The notes under the pieces are model-generated. The model was not told where the DNA came from, made no database searches, and saw only the letters and a list, made by a program, of their open reading frames with translations. 62,284 nt of DNA, taken from Bacteroidales bacterium. Lineage in GTDB: Bacteria; Bacteroidota; Bacteroidia; Bacteroidales; P3. Shown piece by piece: positions 9,057 through 20,159 of this stretch. The position numbers and the translations under genes are program-made. Each line of letters opens with the position of its first letter. The stretch's first letter is position 1. The stretch lies in NCBI GenBank assembly GCA_017451385.1, contig JAFSPS010000021.1, forward strand, positions 1-62,284. Reading direction: 5' to 3'.

Positions 9057-9950
9057 GTGAAACGAGGATTGTCCGCCATATTTGTCCTTCTCTTTTCTGT
9101 GTCGCTATGTGCACAGTCTGCAACGTTGAAAATCAGCGAAGTGATGTACTGCCCGGCATCTGGCGGTGCAGAATATGTAGAGTTGTATAATGATGGTGGC
9201 GAGGCTGTTGATTTGAGTGGTGTTTGCTTGGCACGTATGCGTGGCGACAGCATCAATAGGCTTTACCCGCTTTCCTCGGAGCATCGTTGGATGGAAGGCT
9301 TCTCGTATTATGTTTTTACGAAGGATTCGGCTGATATAGTACATCGTTTTGCTGTCAAAAATCCGTCGCATATTGTCGTTCCTCCTTCTATGCCACCGCT
9401 TGTCAACAATGCCGGATTCGTGGTTCTCTGCAATGGCGACAGTAGCGTTATAGAGCATTTTGAGTATAGCGATGCGCTACATAACACGCTGTTGAGCAAT
9501 CTCTGCGGCGTAGCACTGGAGAGACGCGATTTCGGTATTCCTGTCAGTAGTGCAGATAACTGGTCGTCGGCTTCATCCTTGTCGGGATATGGCACACCGA
9601 CCTACGCCAACTCTGTCTGTCGTGACACCACTGCTGACGGCGATGATTTTTCTATCTCATCGCAGATTGTCTCGCCCGATGGGGACGGAGTGCATGACGA
9701 AGTGGAGATAACCTACAGCCTCGTCTCTGACAACCTGATGGCAAATATCACCATTGTCGATGCTCGCGGACACATCGTCCGCCACCTGCTGCGCAACGCC
9801 TCGCTCGGTGCGGCAGGAGTTATCCTGTGGGACGGCAAAGACAATGCTGGTGCATGCTGCCCAAGGGGCAACTACATCCTACTCATAGAGCCCTATGACA
9901 TGAAAGGGACGCGCAAGATGATAAAGCATGTGATTTCGGTAGTGTATTAA
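9057..9950 (+). CDS. Secreted lamin-tail-domain protein with a FlgD-like C-terminal domain
   Basis: 297 residues starting at GTG. Signal peptide at residues 1-20 (KRGLSAIFVLLFSVSLCAQS). A lamin-tail (LTD) domain follows: KISEVMYCP, GAEYVELYNDGGEAVDLSG and NAGFVVLC. The C-terminal ~90 residues (SPDGDGVHDEVEITY, ITIVDARGHIV, WDGKDNAG, RGNYILLIEP) have the pattern of the FlgD Ig-like / gliding-associated C-terminal fold found in exported Bacteroidota proteins. A TAATTTTG element at 9045-9052 lies only 5 nt before the GTG, so if it is the promoter the message would be nearly leaderless. Extracytoplasmic; specific role unknown. Confidence 0.75.
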   Translation: MKRGLSAIFVLLFSVSLCAQSATLKISEVMYCPASGGAEYVELYNDGGEAVDLSGVCLARMRGDSINRLYPLSSEHRWMEGFSYYVFTKDSADIVHRFAVKNPSHIVVPPSMPPLVNNAGFVVLCNGDSSVIEHFEYSDALHNTLLSNLCGVALERRDFGIPVSSADNWSSASSLSGYGTPTYANSVCRDTTADGDDFSISSQIVSPDGDGVHDEVEITYSLVSDNLMANITIVDARGHIVRHLLRNASLGAAGVILWDGKDNAGACCPRGNYILLIEPYDMKGTRKMIKHVISVVY

Positions 9951-10012
9951 ATATGGGTGACCGATTAAACTTCATTCAAATGACATCTGAACGTAATAAA
10001 AAAAATATAGAC

Positions 10013-11461
10013 ATGAAAGAACTTAACAATCTTAAACCTGCAAAAGTATGGCAGTTCTTCGGCGAGCTGACGCAGATTCCTCGTCCATCAAAACATGAAG
10101 AACGCGTGTCGGCTTTTCTTCAAAAATTTGGACATGACCGCGGCCTCGAAACACTCCATGATGAATTGGGCAACGTGTTGATACGCAAGCCTGCCACACC
10201 GGGCTATGAGAACGCTCCCAAGGTGTGCGTGCAGGCTCACATGGATATGGTTTGTGAGAAAAATGCCGACAAGCAGTTTGACTTTATGACTGACGCCATA
10301 CAGCCCATGCTTGATGGCGAATGGCTCACGGCCGATGGCACTACTCTCGGTGCCGATGATGGTATCGGCGTGGCTGCCGCCATGGCACTCCTTGATGCCG
10401 ACGACATAGAGCACGGGCCTCTCGAGGCATTGTTTACCGTAGATGAGGAGACGGGCCTCACGGGTGCCGCAGGCCTCAGCACCGAATGGCTGCAAAGCGA
10501 GATGTTACTTAATTTTGACGACGAGGATGAAGGCGAGTTCTGCATTGGCTGCGCTGGCGGTATCGACACCACGGTCGCCATACCTTACACAACTGTTAAG
10601 ACCGAAGGGGGCAAAGCCTTCTGCATTAAAGTTAGCGGCCTCAAAGGGGGTCACTCTGGCGACGACATCAACAAGGGATTAGGATGCGCCAACAAAATAT
10701 TGGCACGCCTACTCTATAACGCACAGCAGCAGTGCTCCATACGTCTCTCATCTATTGCTGGCGGCAACTTGCGCAATGCAATTGCTCGCGAGGCCTATGC
10801 TGTCGTCACGGTGCCGGACGCAAAGGCTGATGCCCTTGCCGCCCTCGTGGCAGACCTTGGCGAGAAGATTCGTTTTGAATTCCGTACCACAGAACCTTCA
10901 CTGTCCATAACCATTGAGCCTGCTCCGATGCCTGCATCGCTCATCGACACCACCACGCAGAACAACCTGCTCAATGTGTTGCTTGCCGTTGCTCACGGCG
11001 TATTGGCAATGAGCCGCGAGCTTCCCAACCTCGTAGAGACTTCCACCAACCTCGCATCTATCAAGATGGACGAACACGACATTCATATTGCCACCTCGCA
11101 ACGCAGCTCGGTAGAGAGTGCCAAGATGGCTGCAGCGCAGAAGATTGAGGCCACATTCAACCTCGTCGGAGCTAAGGTGACGCATGGCGATGGCTACCCG
11201 GGATGGACCCCTAACCCCGACAGCAGACTGCTCAAAGTGGCAGTGGAGACATACAAGGGGATGTTCCATCACGACCCCATTGTTCGTGCCATCCATGCTG
11301 GCCTCGAATGTGGTCTCATTGGAGAGAAATATCCCAAGATGCAGATGATTTCCTATGGCCCGACATTGCGTGGCGTGCACTCGCCAGACGAGCGTATAGA
11401 AATCAAGACGGTGCAGATGTTCTGGGACCTCACCCTTGCCATCCTGCGTTCATTGAAATAG
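10013..11461 (+). CDS. pepD: Aminoacyl-histidine dipeptidase (M20 family, PepD/carnosinase-like)
   Basis: 482 residues from ATG 10013 (MKELNNLKPAKVWQFF, the usual family start; the frame opens 60 bp upstream without family-like sequence). A cytosolic Zn-dependent dipeptidase splitting Xaa-His and other dipeptides. M20 metal and catalytic motifs are visible: QAHMDMVCEK (His and Asp), GTTLGADDGIGVAAAMA (bridging Asp), TVDEETGLTGA (catalytic Glu pair), LLNFDDEDEGEFCIGCAGG (Asp/Glu region), and the C-terminal HAGLECG (His/Glu). The inserted dimerization domain is present (KGGHSGDDINKG). Followed 87 bp later by an S46 dipeptidyl-peptidase, suggesting stepwise use of peptides. Confidence 0.95.
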   Translation: MKELNNLKPAKVWQFFGELTQIPRPSKHEERVSAFLQKFGHDRGLETLHDELGNVLIRKPATPGYENAPKVCVQAHMDMVCEKNADKQFDFMTDAIQPMLDGEWLTADGTTLGADDGIGVAAAMALLDADDIEHGPLEALFTVDEETGLTGAAGLSTEWLQSEMLLNFDDEDEGEFCIGCAGGIDTTVAIPYTTVKTEGGKAFCIKVSGLKGGHSGDDINKGLGCANKILARLLYNAQQQCSIRLSSIAGGNLRNAIAREAYAVVTVPDAKADALAALVADLGEKIRFEFRTTEPSLSITIEPAPMPASLIDTTTQNNLLNVLLAVAHGVLAMSRELPNLVETSTNLASIKMDEHDIHIATSQRSSVESAKMAAAQKIEATFNLVGAKVTHGDGYPGWTPNPDSRLLKVAVETYKGMFHHDPIVRAIHAGLECGLIGEKYPKMQMISYGPTLRGVHSPDERIEIKTVQMFWDLTLAILRSLK

Positions 11462-11548
11462 TATATCAAAAAATATCAGCCAGATAGTGGGGAAGAGTTG
11501 ATATTCATTATTTGACTGATAGGTGTTTTTTACATATTTATGTGTATT

Positions 11549-13690
11549 ATGAAAAAGATAACATTGTTTTTTGCTGTCATCATGCTGATGCCACTGATGC
11601 TGAGGGCTGACGAGGGGATGTGGATTCCCATGCTCCTGCACCGAAACGAAGCCGCCATGCAGCGTGCTGGCATGCACATCTCGGCAAGCGACATTTATGA
11701 TGTCAACCACGCCTGCTTAAAGGATGCCGTAGTTCTCTTTGGCGGCGGATGCACGGGCGAATTTGTCTCGTCACAAGGACTGCTTCTCACCAACCACCAC
11801 TGCGGCTATGGACAGATAGTTAAACATAGCACTGTGGACCATGACTATCTGACTAACGGTTTCTGGGCATCCAGTTGCAACGAGGAGCTGCCGTGCCCAG
11901 GACTGACGGTGGTGCGCCTTGTGCGCATGGAGGATGTGACCTTGGCTGTGCTGAAAGGTATTGACGATAATGTCAGCGAGGCAGACCGTGAGACCGCCAT
12001 TGCGCGTCGTATTGACAGCTTGTGCAACAAAGCCGTAGCAGGTACGCATTACAAGGCTATTATCAAGCCTTTCTACTATGGTAACCAGTATTTTATGTAT
12101 ATCAACGAGGAGTTTCGTGATGTGCGTCTCGTAGGTGCTCCCCCCAGCAATATAGGCAAGTTCGGTGGCGACACCGACAACTGGATGTGGCCACGCCACA
12201 CTGGCGACTTCTCCATGTTCCGCGTATATGTATCGCCTCAAGGCCTGCCAGCAGAGTACAGCAAAGACAATGTGGCGTACAAGCCTCTTAAACACCTTGA
12301 GATTTCCCTTAAAGGGGTGGACGAGGGCGATTTTACTTTCGTGTTTGGCTATCCGGGTACCACGCAACGCTATGTGACACACAATCAGGTGTCGCTTGCT
12401 GCCAATGTGGAAAATCCTATCCGCATAGCCTTGCGCGATATTCGCTTAAAGCATTACAATCAGGCCATGAATCAGTCGGCGGCACAGCGTCTCAAGTATG
12501 CCAACACTGTGGCAGGCATTGCCAACGGATGGAAAAAATGGCAGGGCGAGACCCTCGGCATCAACCGTCTCGCTGCGGTGGCTCAAAAGCAGGAACAGGA
12601 AGCAACTTTCCAGCGTTGGGCTGTTGAACATCGTCAGCAAGGGGGGGCAGACTACACCAATGTGCTGGCTGACATGGAGAAAGCCTATGACATTTTCCGC
12701 CCCATTGATGTCCAGTGGACCTATTTCAACGAGGCGGTACTTGCGAGCGACTTCATGTATCGTGCCTATCTAATGTACCTCCTCGCTCAGCGCCATAGTG
12801 CCGATAAGGAATCCGCCAATGCTGAGGCGCAGAAGCTTCTTGCCCGCAACGAGACATTCTTCAAAGATTTCGAACAGCACAGCCCCATAGATAAGGCTAT
12901 CTTTGTTGAGACAATGACCTACCTTTACCACTCTGGATTCGCCCCTTACCTTAAATATAAAGGAGAGGAGGACCTGATGGATGACCTGAACCGCATCTAT
13001 GAAAAGTCAATTCTCAACAATCAGAGCAAGATGAACAAATTGCTTAGAGGTTACTCTCCCTCCGATGCTCGCAAAGTGATGAAAGACCCTGCAGTACAAT
13101 TCTTTGCCAATGCCTTTGACTATGCTTATTCCACCGAAATGCGTACAGCCCACAACACAGCCAGTAACGACATAAAGCGTTTGATGCGTCTTTATGTGCG
13201 TGGTATGATGGAGCAATACCCCGACAGCAATTTCTTCCCCGACGCCAACCTTACATTGCGTGTGGCCTACGGTCATGTGCAGGGATTCCGTCCTCGTGAT
13301 GCAGTTTACTATACGCACTACAGTACTCTTGACGGCATCATGGAGAAGGAAAATCCTGACATATACGACTATGTTGTGGAGCCTCGCTTAAAGGAACTAT
13401 ATCGCACTAAGGAGTACGGACGCTATGCCAACAAGCAAGGAGAGCTGCCAGTCGGCTTTATTGCAACCAACCACACTACGGGAGGCAATAGTGGCAGCCC
13501 CGTACTCAACGCCGATGGACAACTTGTGGGCATCAATTTCGACCGTTGTTGGGAAGGCACAATGAGCGACTTGCTCTTCGACCCCAATTATTGCCGCAAT
13601 ATCAGTCTCGACATTCGTTATTGCCTTTTCTTGATAGAAAAATTTGCAGGTGCTAAACATCTGGTTGATGAGATGACCATCGTACAATAG
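11549..13690 (+). CDS. dpp11: S46 family dipeptidyl-peptidase, DPP11-type (Asp/Glu-specific predicted)
   Basis: 713 residues from ATG 11549 (MKKITLFF), giving a clean signal peptide ending near MLRADEG. S46 exopeptidases act in the periplasm of Bacteroidota, releasing dipeptides from oligopeptides. The catalytic His lies in LLTNHHCGYGQI, and the catalytic Ser in TTGGNSGSPV. The residue 18 positions after that Ser is Arg (INFDRCWEG). In the known pair, DPP7 has Gly here and DPP11 has Arg, which selects acidic P1 residues. Acidic P1 specificity is therefore an inference from one diagnostic position. A G7 run lies inside the gene near 12641. Confidence 0.88.
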   Translation: MKKITLFFAVIMLMPLMLRADEGMWIPMLLHRNEAAMQRAGMHISASDIYDVNHACLKDAVVLFGGGCTGEFVSSQGLLLTNHHCGYGQIVKHSTVDHDYLTNGFWASSCNEELPCPGLTVVRLVRMEDVTLAVLKGIDDNVSEADRETAIARRIDSLCNKAVAGTHYKAIIKPFYYGNQYFMYINEEFRDVRLVGAPPSNIGKFGGDTDNWMWPRHTGDFSMFRVYVSPQGLPAEYSKDNVAYKPLKHLEISLKGVDEGDFTFVFGYPGTTQRYVTHNQVSLAANVENPIRIALRDIRLKHYNQAMNQSAAQRLKYANTVAGIANGWKKWQGETLGINRLAAVAQKQEQEATFQRWAVEHRQQGGADYTNVLADMEKAYDIFRPIDVQWTYFNEAVLASDFMYRAYLMYLLAQRHSADKESANAEAQKLLARNETFFKDFEQHSPIDKAIFVETMTYLYHSGFAPYLKYKGEEDLMDDLNRIYEKSILNNQSKMNKLLRGYSPSDARKVMKDPAVQFFANAFDYAYSTEMRTAHNTASNDIKRLMRLYVRGMMEQYPDSNFFPDANLTLRVAYGHVQGFRPRDAVYYTHYSTLDGIMEKENPDIYDYVVEPRLKELYRTKEYGRYANKQGELPVGFIATNHTTGGNSGSPVLNADGQLVGINFDRCWEGTMSDLLFDPNYCRNISLDIRYCLFLIEKFAGAKHLVDEMTIVQ

Positions 13691-13836
13691 TCGTTTGTCA
13701 TATATGTCAGACGAAGAGTACCCAATTATGACAAAATGGCACACGATGGCGTTTGGCACGTTGGTAGATTGATTATTTAGTGTTGCTGAAAAGCAAAAAA
13801 GTGAAATAAAAAAATAAACAATAAAACATTACAATT

Positions 13837-14106
13837 ATGACTATTAAACCTTTAGCAGACAGAGTTCTCATCGAGCCAGCAGAGGCCGAACAGAAAACAG
13901 CCGCTGGCATCATCATCCCCGATACGGCAAAAGAGAAACCGCAACGTGGCAAGGTTGTTGCTATTGGCAACGGAACGAAAGACCATGAGATGACCGTCAA
14001 GGTTGGTGATATGGTTCTCTATGGCAAATACAGCGGCACCGAAGTCGAAATCGATGGTACCAAGTATATGATTATGAAAGAGAGCGATATCTACGCTATT
14101 ATCTAA
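13837..14106 (+). CDS. groES: Co-chaperonin GroES
   Basis: 89 residues, a full-length GroES cap subunit ([24 protein letters not shown]..., mobile loop [24 protein letters not shown]). It forms a heptameric lid on GroEL. groEL follows 109 bp later on the same strand. I found no CIRCE element (TTAGCACTC inverted repeat) in the 146-bp upstream gap, so HrcA control is not supported by the sequence. Confidence 0.98.
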   Translation: MTIKPLADRVLIEPAEAEQKTAAGIIIPDTAKEKPQRGKVVAIGNGTKDHEMTVKVGDMVLYGKYSGTEVEIDGTKYMIMKESDIYAII

Positions 14107-14131
14107 TTACAGAAGTACGATTTGCTGATGA

Positions 14132-15853
<1,722 letters not shown>

Positions 15854-15912
15854 TACCTCTAAGAAACACTAAATCCAACTCCAAGTTTTTCATAATTTTT
15901 TTTGGTTGGTTG

Positions 15913-15950
15913 ACAGAGCGGCATCATTACGATGCCGTTCTGTTTTTTTG
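15913..15950 (+). terminator. Rho-independent terminator of groES-groEL
   Basis: Stem of about 13 bp, ACAGAGCGGCATC pairing with GATGCCGTTCTGT (one G-T pair), loop ATTAC, followed by a run of seven T residues. 60 bp after the groEL stop. Confidence 0.93.
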
Positions 15951-15980
15951 TTCACTTTAACATCATTTTTATAAACAATG

Positions 15981-16012
15981 TTGTGCTATATCAGTCAAAT
16001 GCTGTAAATTTG
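15981..16012 (+). promoter_or_regulatory. Bacteroides-type promoter upstream of the PepO-like gene
   Basis: TTGTG at 15981 and TAAATTTG at 16005-16012 match the -33/-7 pattern with about 20 nt between them. This predicts a leader of ~130 nt before ATG 16149. It lies just after the groEL terminator, consistent with a separate transcription unit. Confidence 0.55.
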
Positions 16013-16148
16013 CATTTTATTATAATGAATACATAATATATAAAATAATAGTTGACGAGAACATAATCCATTATGGCGAAAAGCGTCAGCCTTGTGTTGG
16101 ATTTTGTAACCTTATGTAACGCAAATTATTTTCACAATTTATTAAATA

Positions 16149-18194
16149 ATGAAAAAAATTCTTTTAACAATCATGTCAGTAGGTATTGTTGCTGCATGTA
16201 GCACCAAGCAGCAAGGTCCCACGTCGGGTATCGACCTCGACAATCTCGACACCACCGCTAATCCTGTGGAGGATTTCTATCAGTACGCTTGCGGCGGATG
16301 GATGAAAAACCACCCTCTCGATGCCGAACATAGCCGTTTCGGCTCGTTTGATGAACTGGGAGAGAACAATGTAGAACAACTCAAGGGCATTATTATGGAG
16401 GTCAGCGCCAAGCAGAACGACGCTGGCAGCAATGCCGACAAGGTAGCTACACTCTATAATATCGCTATGGACTCTGTCAAGTTGCAGCAGCAAGGAGCCG
16501 AGCCGATTCAGGGACTACTCAACGACATCAATGCTCTCAGTGGTAGAGACCAACTCGTGGCATATATCCCCACCCTTCACATGCAGGGCATAGGTTCTTT
16601 CTTCGGCCTTTTCAACGAAGCTAACCCCGATAACAGCAAGATGCAGATGGCATGGCTCTATCAGGGCGGCCTCGGCATGGGCGACCGCGAGTATTATCTC
16701 GAGCCCGGTGAGGATAACGATAAATATCGTGCAGGCTATAAGACAATGATGGCAAAGGAGTTTGCTCTGGCTGGCTATGACAAACTGTCGGGTATAGAGG
16801 CCAACCAGCTGACCGAGATGGTCTATAATCTCGAAATGCGTATTGCCAAGGCTCACTATGACAAGCTCACTAACCGCGACCCCTATAAGACAAAGCACAT
16901 CATGACGGTGGCTGATGCTGACAAGCTGGCACCTAATGTAAAGATTGCTGATTATTTTAAGGCTATGACGCTCGAAAGTCTTACAACTTTCAACCTCTGC
17001 CAGCCCGAATACCTCACTGAGGTCTCTAAAATCCTCGCATCAGAAAACGAGAATACCATCAAGGCATACTACGCTTGGAATGTAATCCGTACAGCAGCAT
17101 CCTATCTGAGCGACGATTTCGTCAACGCCAGCTTCGACTATTATGGTCGTCTGCGCTCTGGCAAAGAGCAGAATCGTCCTCGTTGGAAACGTGCTATCTC
17201 CACTGTGGAAGGAGTGCTTGGCGAAGTGCTTGGTCAGCTCTACTGTGAGAAATATTTCCCTCAGGAAAACAAGGACCGTATGGTTACCCTCGTAGAGAAC
17301 CTACGTGAAGCGCTCGGTCATCGCATTGAGAATGCCACATGGATGGATAAGGAGACCAAAGACAAGGCTCTTGACAAACTCAGCACTGTATATGTCAAAA
17401 TTGGTTACCCCGACAGATGGCGTGACTACAGCGGTCTCGAAATAAAAGATGATAGCTATTTCGCTAATGTTTTGCGTAGCAACGTGTTCGATATGAAATA
17501 TATGCTTAGCAAGATTGACAAGCCTACGGATATTACCGAGTGGCTTATGACTCCTCAAACTGTCAACGCCTATTATAATCCCTCCACCAACGAGATTTGT
17601 TTCCCTGCTGGTATTCTTCAGCCTCCTTTCTTTGACGTCAAAGCCGACGATGCTGCCAACTATGGTGCCATCGGTGTTGTCATTGGACATGAACTCACGC
17701 ATGGCTTCGATGACCAGGGTCGTCAGTATGACAAAGACGGCAACCTCTCCGACTGGTGGAAAGCTTCTGACGCCGAGAATTTTAAGGCTAACGCTAAAGT
17801 CCTTGCAGATTTCTTCAGCAGCATCAAGGTTCTTGACAATCCAGAGACCTATGCCAATGGCGAATATACGCTCGGTGAGAATATTGCCGACAATGGTGGT
17901 CTGCATATCAGCTTCCTCGCCATGCAGGATGCTATAAAGAAGGGGCAGGTTTCTACAGAGAAAATGGACGGCTTTACTGCCGAGCAGCGTTTCTTCCTCG
18001 CCTATGCAGCTGTTTGGGCTTCCAATATTCGTGACGAGGAGATTATCAATCGCACCAAAAATGATGTTCATGCTCTTGGTCGTTGGCGTGTCAATGGCAC
18101 ACTGCCTCATATCACAGAATTTGTTGATACATGGGGTGTTCAGGAGGGAAATGGCATGTATATCGCTCCAGAAAACAGAGTAACACTCTGGTAG
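16149..18194 (+). CDS. pepO: M13 family metallo-endopeptidase, lipoprotein (PepO/neprilysin-like)
   Basis: 681 residues with a lipoprotein signal (lipobox VAAC, Cys17), so it is anchored in the periplasm or on the outer membrane. The zinc motif HELTH is at ~514-518 within VVIGHELTHGFDDQG. The third ligand Glu and its Asp partner lie in GENIADNGG ~60 residues later, and the substrate-binding motif NAYYNPSTNEICFPAGIL precedes. All M13 hallmarks are intact. Cleaves oligopeptides. With PepD and the S46 peptidase nearby, it fits a peptide-degrading lifestyle. Own promoter at 15981-16012 and own terminator at 18214-18252. Confidence 0.96.
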   Translation: MKKILLTIMSVGIVAACSTKQQGPTSGIDLDNLDTTANPVEDFYQYACGGWMKNHPLDAEHSRFGSFDELGENNVEQLKGIIMEVSAKQNDAGSNADKVATLYNIAMDSVKLQQQGAEPIQGLLNDINALSGRDQLVAYIPTLHMQGIGSFFGLFNEANPDNSKMQMAWLYQGGLGMGDREYYLEPGEDNDKYRAGYKTMMAKEFALAGYDKLSGIEANQLTEMVYNLEMRIAKAHYDKLTNRDPYKTKHIMTVADADKLAPNVKIADYFKAMTLESLTTFNLCQPEYLTEVSKILASENENTIKAYYAWNVIRTAASYLSDDFVNASFDYYGRLRSGKEQNRPRWKRAISTVEGVLGEVLGQLYCEKYFPQENKDRMVTLVENLREALGHRIENATWMDKETKDKALDKLSTVYVKIGYPDRWRDYSGLEIKDDSYFANVLRSNVFDMKYMLSKIDKPTDITEWLMTPQTVNAYYNPSTNEICFPAGILQPPFFDVKADDAANYGAIGVVIGHELTHGFDDQGRQYDKDGNLSDWWKASDAENFKANAKVLADFFSSIKVLDNPETYANGEYTLGENIADNGGLHISFLAMQDAIKKGQVSTEKMDGFTAEQRFFLAYAAVWASNIRDEEIINRTKNDVHALGRWRVNGTLPHITEFVDTWGVQEGNGMYIAPENRVTLW

Positions 18195-18213
18195 TAATTA
18201 TATTATCTAAAAT

Positions 18214-18252
18214 AAGAAGAGGCAAATGTTTTTCGCTTGCCTCTTCTTTTTA
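18214..18252 (+). terminator. Rho-independent terminator after pepO
   Basis: AAGAAGAGGCAA pairs with TTGCCTCTTCTT around an AT-rich loop, followed by a T-rich tail. About 20 bp after the pepO stop. Confidence 0.85.
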
Positions 18253-18817
18253 TTATCCAAATCACCAAAGTAGGGAAGTGTTTTATGTGTTCCATCCTGT
18301 ATATGACTTCCGTCCTGTATATAACTTGATTACATAACGAGTGATGTTCATATTGCAATCAGACGGTTTTCTAACGTTTCAATAAAATGGAATAAGTGTT
18401 TCTAATCAATAAATATCTGATATAAAAAGGTATTGTTTGTATGATTTTATTCTGAATAAAAGTACCATTTTTTTATTATTTGTTTGAAATAAAAAAAATA
18501 TTGCCTCGTTTATTAAGTGTATAATGCTTTTGAATTATCTGTCAGTGATTTTCAAATTATATAACACATATTATATAATTAGCATTATACTGTTTATCGA
18601 TTCCAAATTATAACTTCTTAGAATTGGCGTTATGTTAAGTAGAGTGTTATGATATATCCACTATTCTATATTACGTTTTTTTTTATCGTGGATATTGGTA
18701 ATAAGCACACTTCAGTTTCATGTGGACACCATCTATCATTTTTATATGATATAAATTATTGATAGTATAATTGTTGTATTGTCTTAAGATGCATAACAAT
18801 ATTGAACAGTTGCTTAT
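18253..18817. other. AT-rich intergenic region with no gene seen
   Basis: 565 bases between two facing terminators (the ends of the pepO and TPR transcripts). Very A/T-rich with no coding-like frame. A short direct repeat, ATGACTTCCGTCCTGTATATAA next to TTCCATCCTGTATATGACTT (split copies of the TTCC(A/G)TCCTGTATAT core at ~18290-18326), is visible. Confidence 0.6.
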
Positions 18818-18860
18818 AAAAAAAAAAACGAGCCGCTACACAAAAAGTATGGCGGCTCGT
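18818..18860 (-). terminator. Rho-independent terminator of the TPR gene (minus strand)
   Basis: ACGAGCCGC (18828-18836) pairs with GCGGCTCGT (18852-18860), and the minus-strand transcript then enters a run of 11 U (A-run 18818-18828 on the plus strand). 24 bp after the TPR gene stop. Confidence 0.93.
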
Positions 18861-18884
18861 TGATATAATTTTTGTTTGTGACGA

Positions 18885-20111
18885 TTATTGCTGTGATTGG
18901 ATTTCAGCTATGCGAGCTTTGATTGGTTTTAGTTCTTCGTACATCTCAAGGCGTGAGTAAACTACTTGCAATGCGTTGAGGCAGTCGAAGAGGTTTTTAC
19001 GCTGCATGCGTTTCTGTTCGGGGTCAGTAATGTTGTCTATATGACGAATGGCGGCGTTGAAGTACTGAATGGACTGACGGAAGAAATCATTGGATTCTGC
19101 TGTGAGTTTTTCGTTGAGACCAGTTTCGTCGTCCAGTGGTACCTCATTGGCAGCGCTGAGTTTGTCAACACCACGGTTATAAATCATGTGTCCGAGTCCG
19201 AAGTTGGCGGCAAACTGGTCAGGGTCGAGTTTCAGTGACTCTTGGAATTTTTGTTCGGCTTCCTCATATCGCCCATAGTTTTCGAGGATGCTGGCAGCAG
19301 CACCAAGCATTTGGGTGTATTTATTGGGGTCTGTTTTCGATTGGTCAACAGCTTGATTGAGCATTTCGAGACCACGGTCGATATCGCCACGCAGGAGGTT
19401 GGCCTGAGCCATGGTGAGAGATGCGTTGTAGTCGTTGGGGCAATTTTTGAGGTAGTGGTTGGCGAGCTTCATTGCCTCCACGGTGTCAGACTGAGCCTTA
19501 TAGATGTTGAAGAGGGTGTTATAGACTTCGGTTTTGTCGGTTTTACGACGCACGAGGGGTTTGAAGTAGCTCATTACTGTCTCGTTGTCTTTCATGGCTT
19601 TGCCACAGAGGCCAGCGAGATAGTAGGCGTCGTCGGCAAATTTCTTGTCGCCGGAGTTGTTGAAGATTTTTATTGCTTTGTCGGCATCTTCAAGTGCTTT
19701 CTTATAGTCTTTCTCATCATTGAAAGAGGTTACGGCACGCGTGTAGTATTCATTACCCACATAGCGGAACACGCTGTTGTTTTTGTCGGCATACTCGTTG
19801 TCGGTGTCAAGTTCCTTACAGCGCAGTGCGGCGTTGTAGGCTTTTTCAAGCCAGTTAGCATCGAGGTTTTTGTATTTTGATTTTGCTTTAGTGGACTCTC
19901 CGCCAATTTGTCCGTAAATCATAGCTGCATAGCACCATGTTTTGGCATCGTTTTTGGTGCTTTCGTGTTCGCAAGCTTTGTCAATTTCCTCTTTTGCTTT
20001 ATTCAGATAACCTTTTTTGAGGTCCTGAATTGCACTCTGCACATTGAGGGTTTGTGCATTGATGCCGAGTGTTAGGGCTACGAGTGCTACGGTTAAAGTC
20101 AGTTTTTTCAT
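18885..20111 (-). CDS. Exported tetratricopeptide-repeat protein
   Basis: 408 residues with a signal peptide (MKKLTLTVALVALTLGINAQ). The rest is helical with TPR-like units, clearest at NDYNASLTMAQANLLRGDIDRG, ASILENYGRYEEAEQKFQES and LDPDQFAANFGLGHMIYN. Such periplasmic TPR proteins mediate protein-protein contacts; no catalytic motif is present and the partner is unknown. It lies 48 bp downstream of gyrA on the same strand and may share its transcript. Ends at the strong terminator 18818-18860. Confidence 0.85.
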   Translation of the reverse strand: MKKLTLTVALVALTLGINAQTLNVQSAIQDLKKGYLNKAKEEIDKACEHESTKNDAKTWCYAAMIYGQIGGESTKAKSKYKNLDANWLEKAYNAALRCKELDTDNEYADKNNSVFRYVGNEYYTRAVTSFNDEKDYKKALEDADKAIKIFNNSGDKKFADDAYYLAGLCGKAMKDNETVMSYFKPLVRRKTDKTEVYNTLFNIYKAQSDTVEAMKLANHYLKNCPNDYNASLTMAQANLLRGDIDRGLEMLNQAVDQSKTDPNKYTQMLGAAASILENYGRYEEAEQKFQESLKLDPDQFAANFGLGHMIYNRGVDKLSAANEVPLDDETGLNEKLTAESNDFFRQSIQYFNAAIRHIDNITDPEQKRMQRKNLFDCLNALQVVYSRLEMYEELKPIKARIAEIQSQQ

Positions 20112-20159
20112 AATATGTAGGTTATTGAATGTTATTCTTTATTTTGTAAATGGTTGTTT

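Noticed and set aside
12641-12650. G7 run inside the S46 peptidase gene as a phase-variation site
   Set aside because: Frame is intact on both sides and the run is shorter than typical contingency tracts.
13691-13836. CIRCE operator before groES
   Set aside because: No TTAGCACTC/GAGTGCTAA inverted repeat present.
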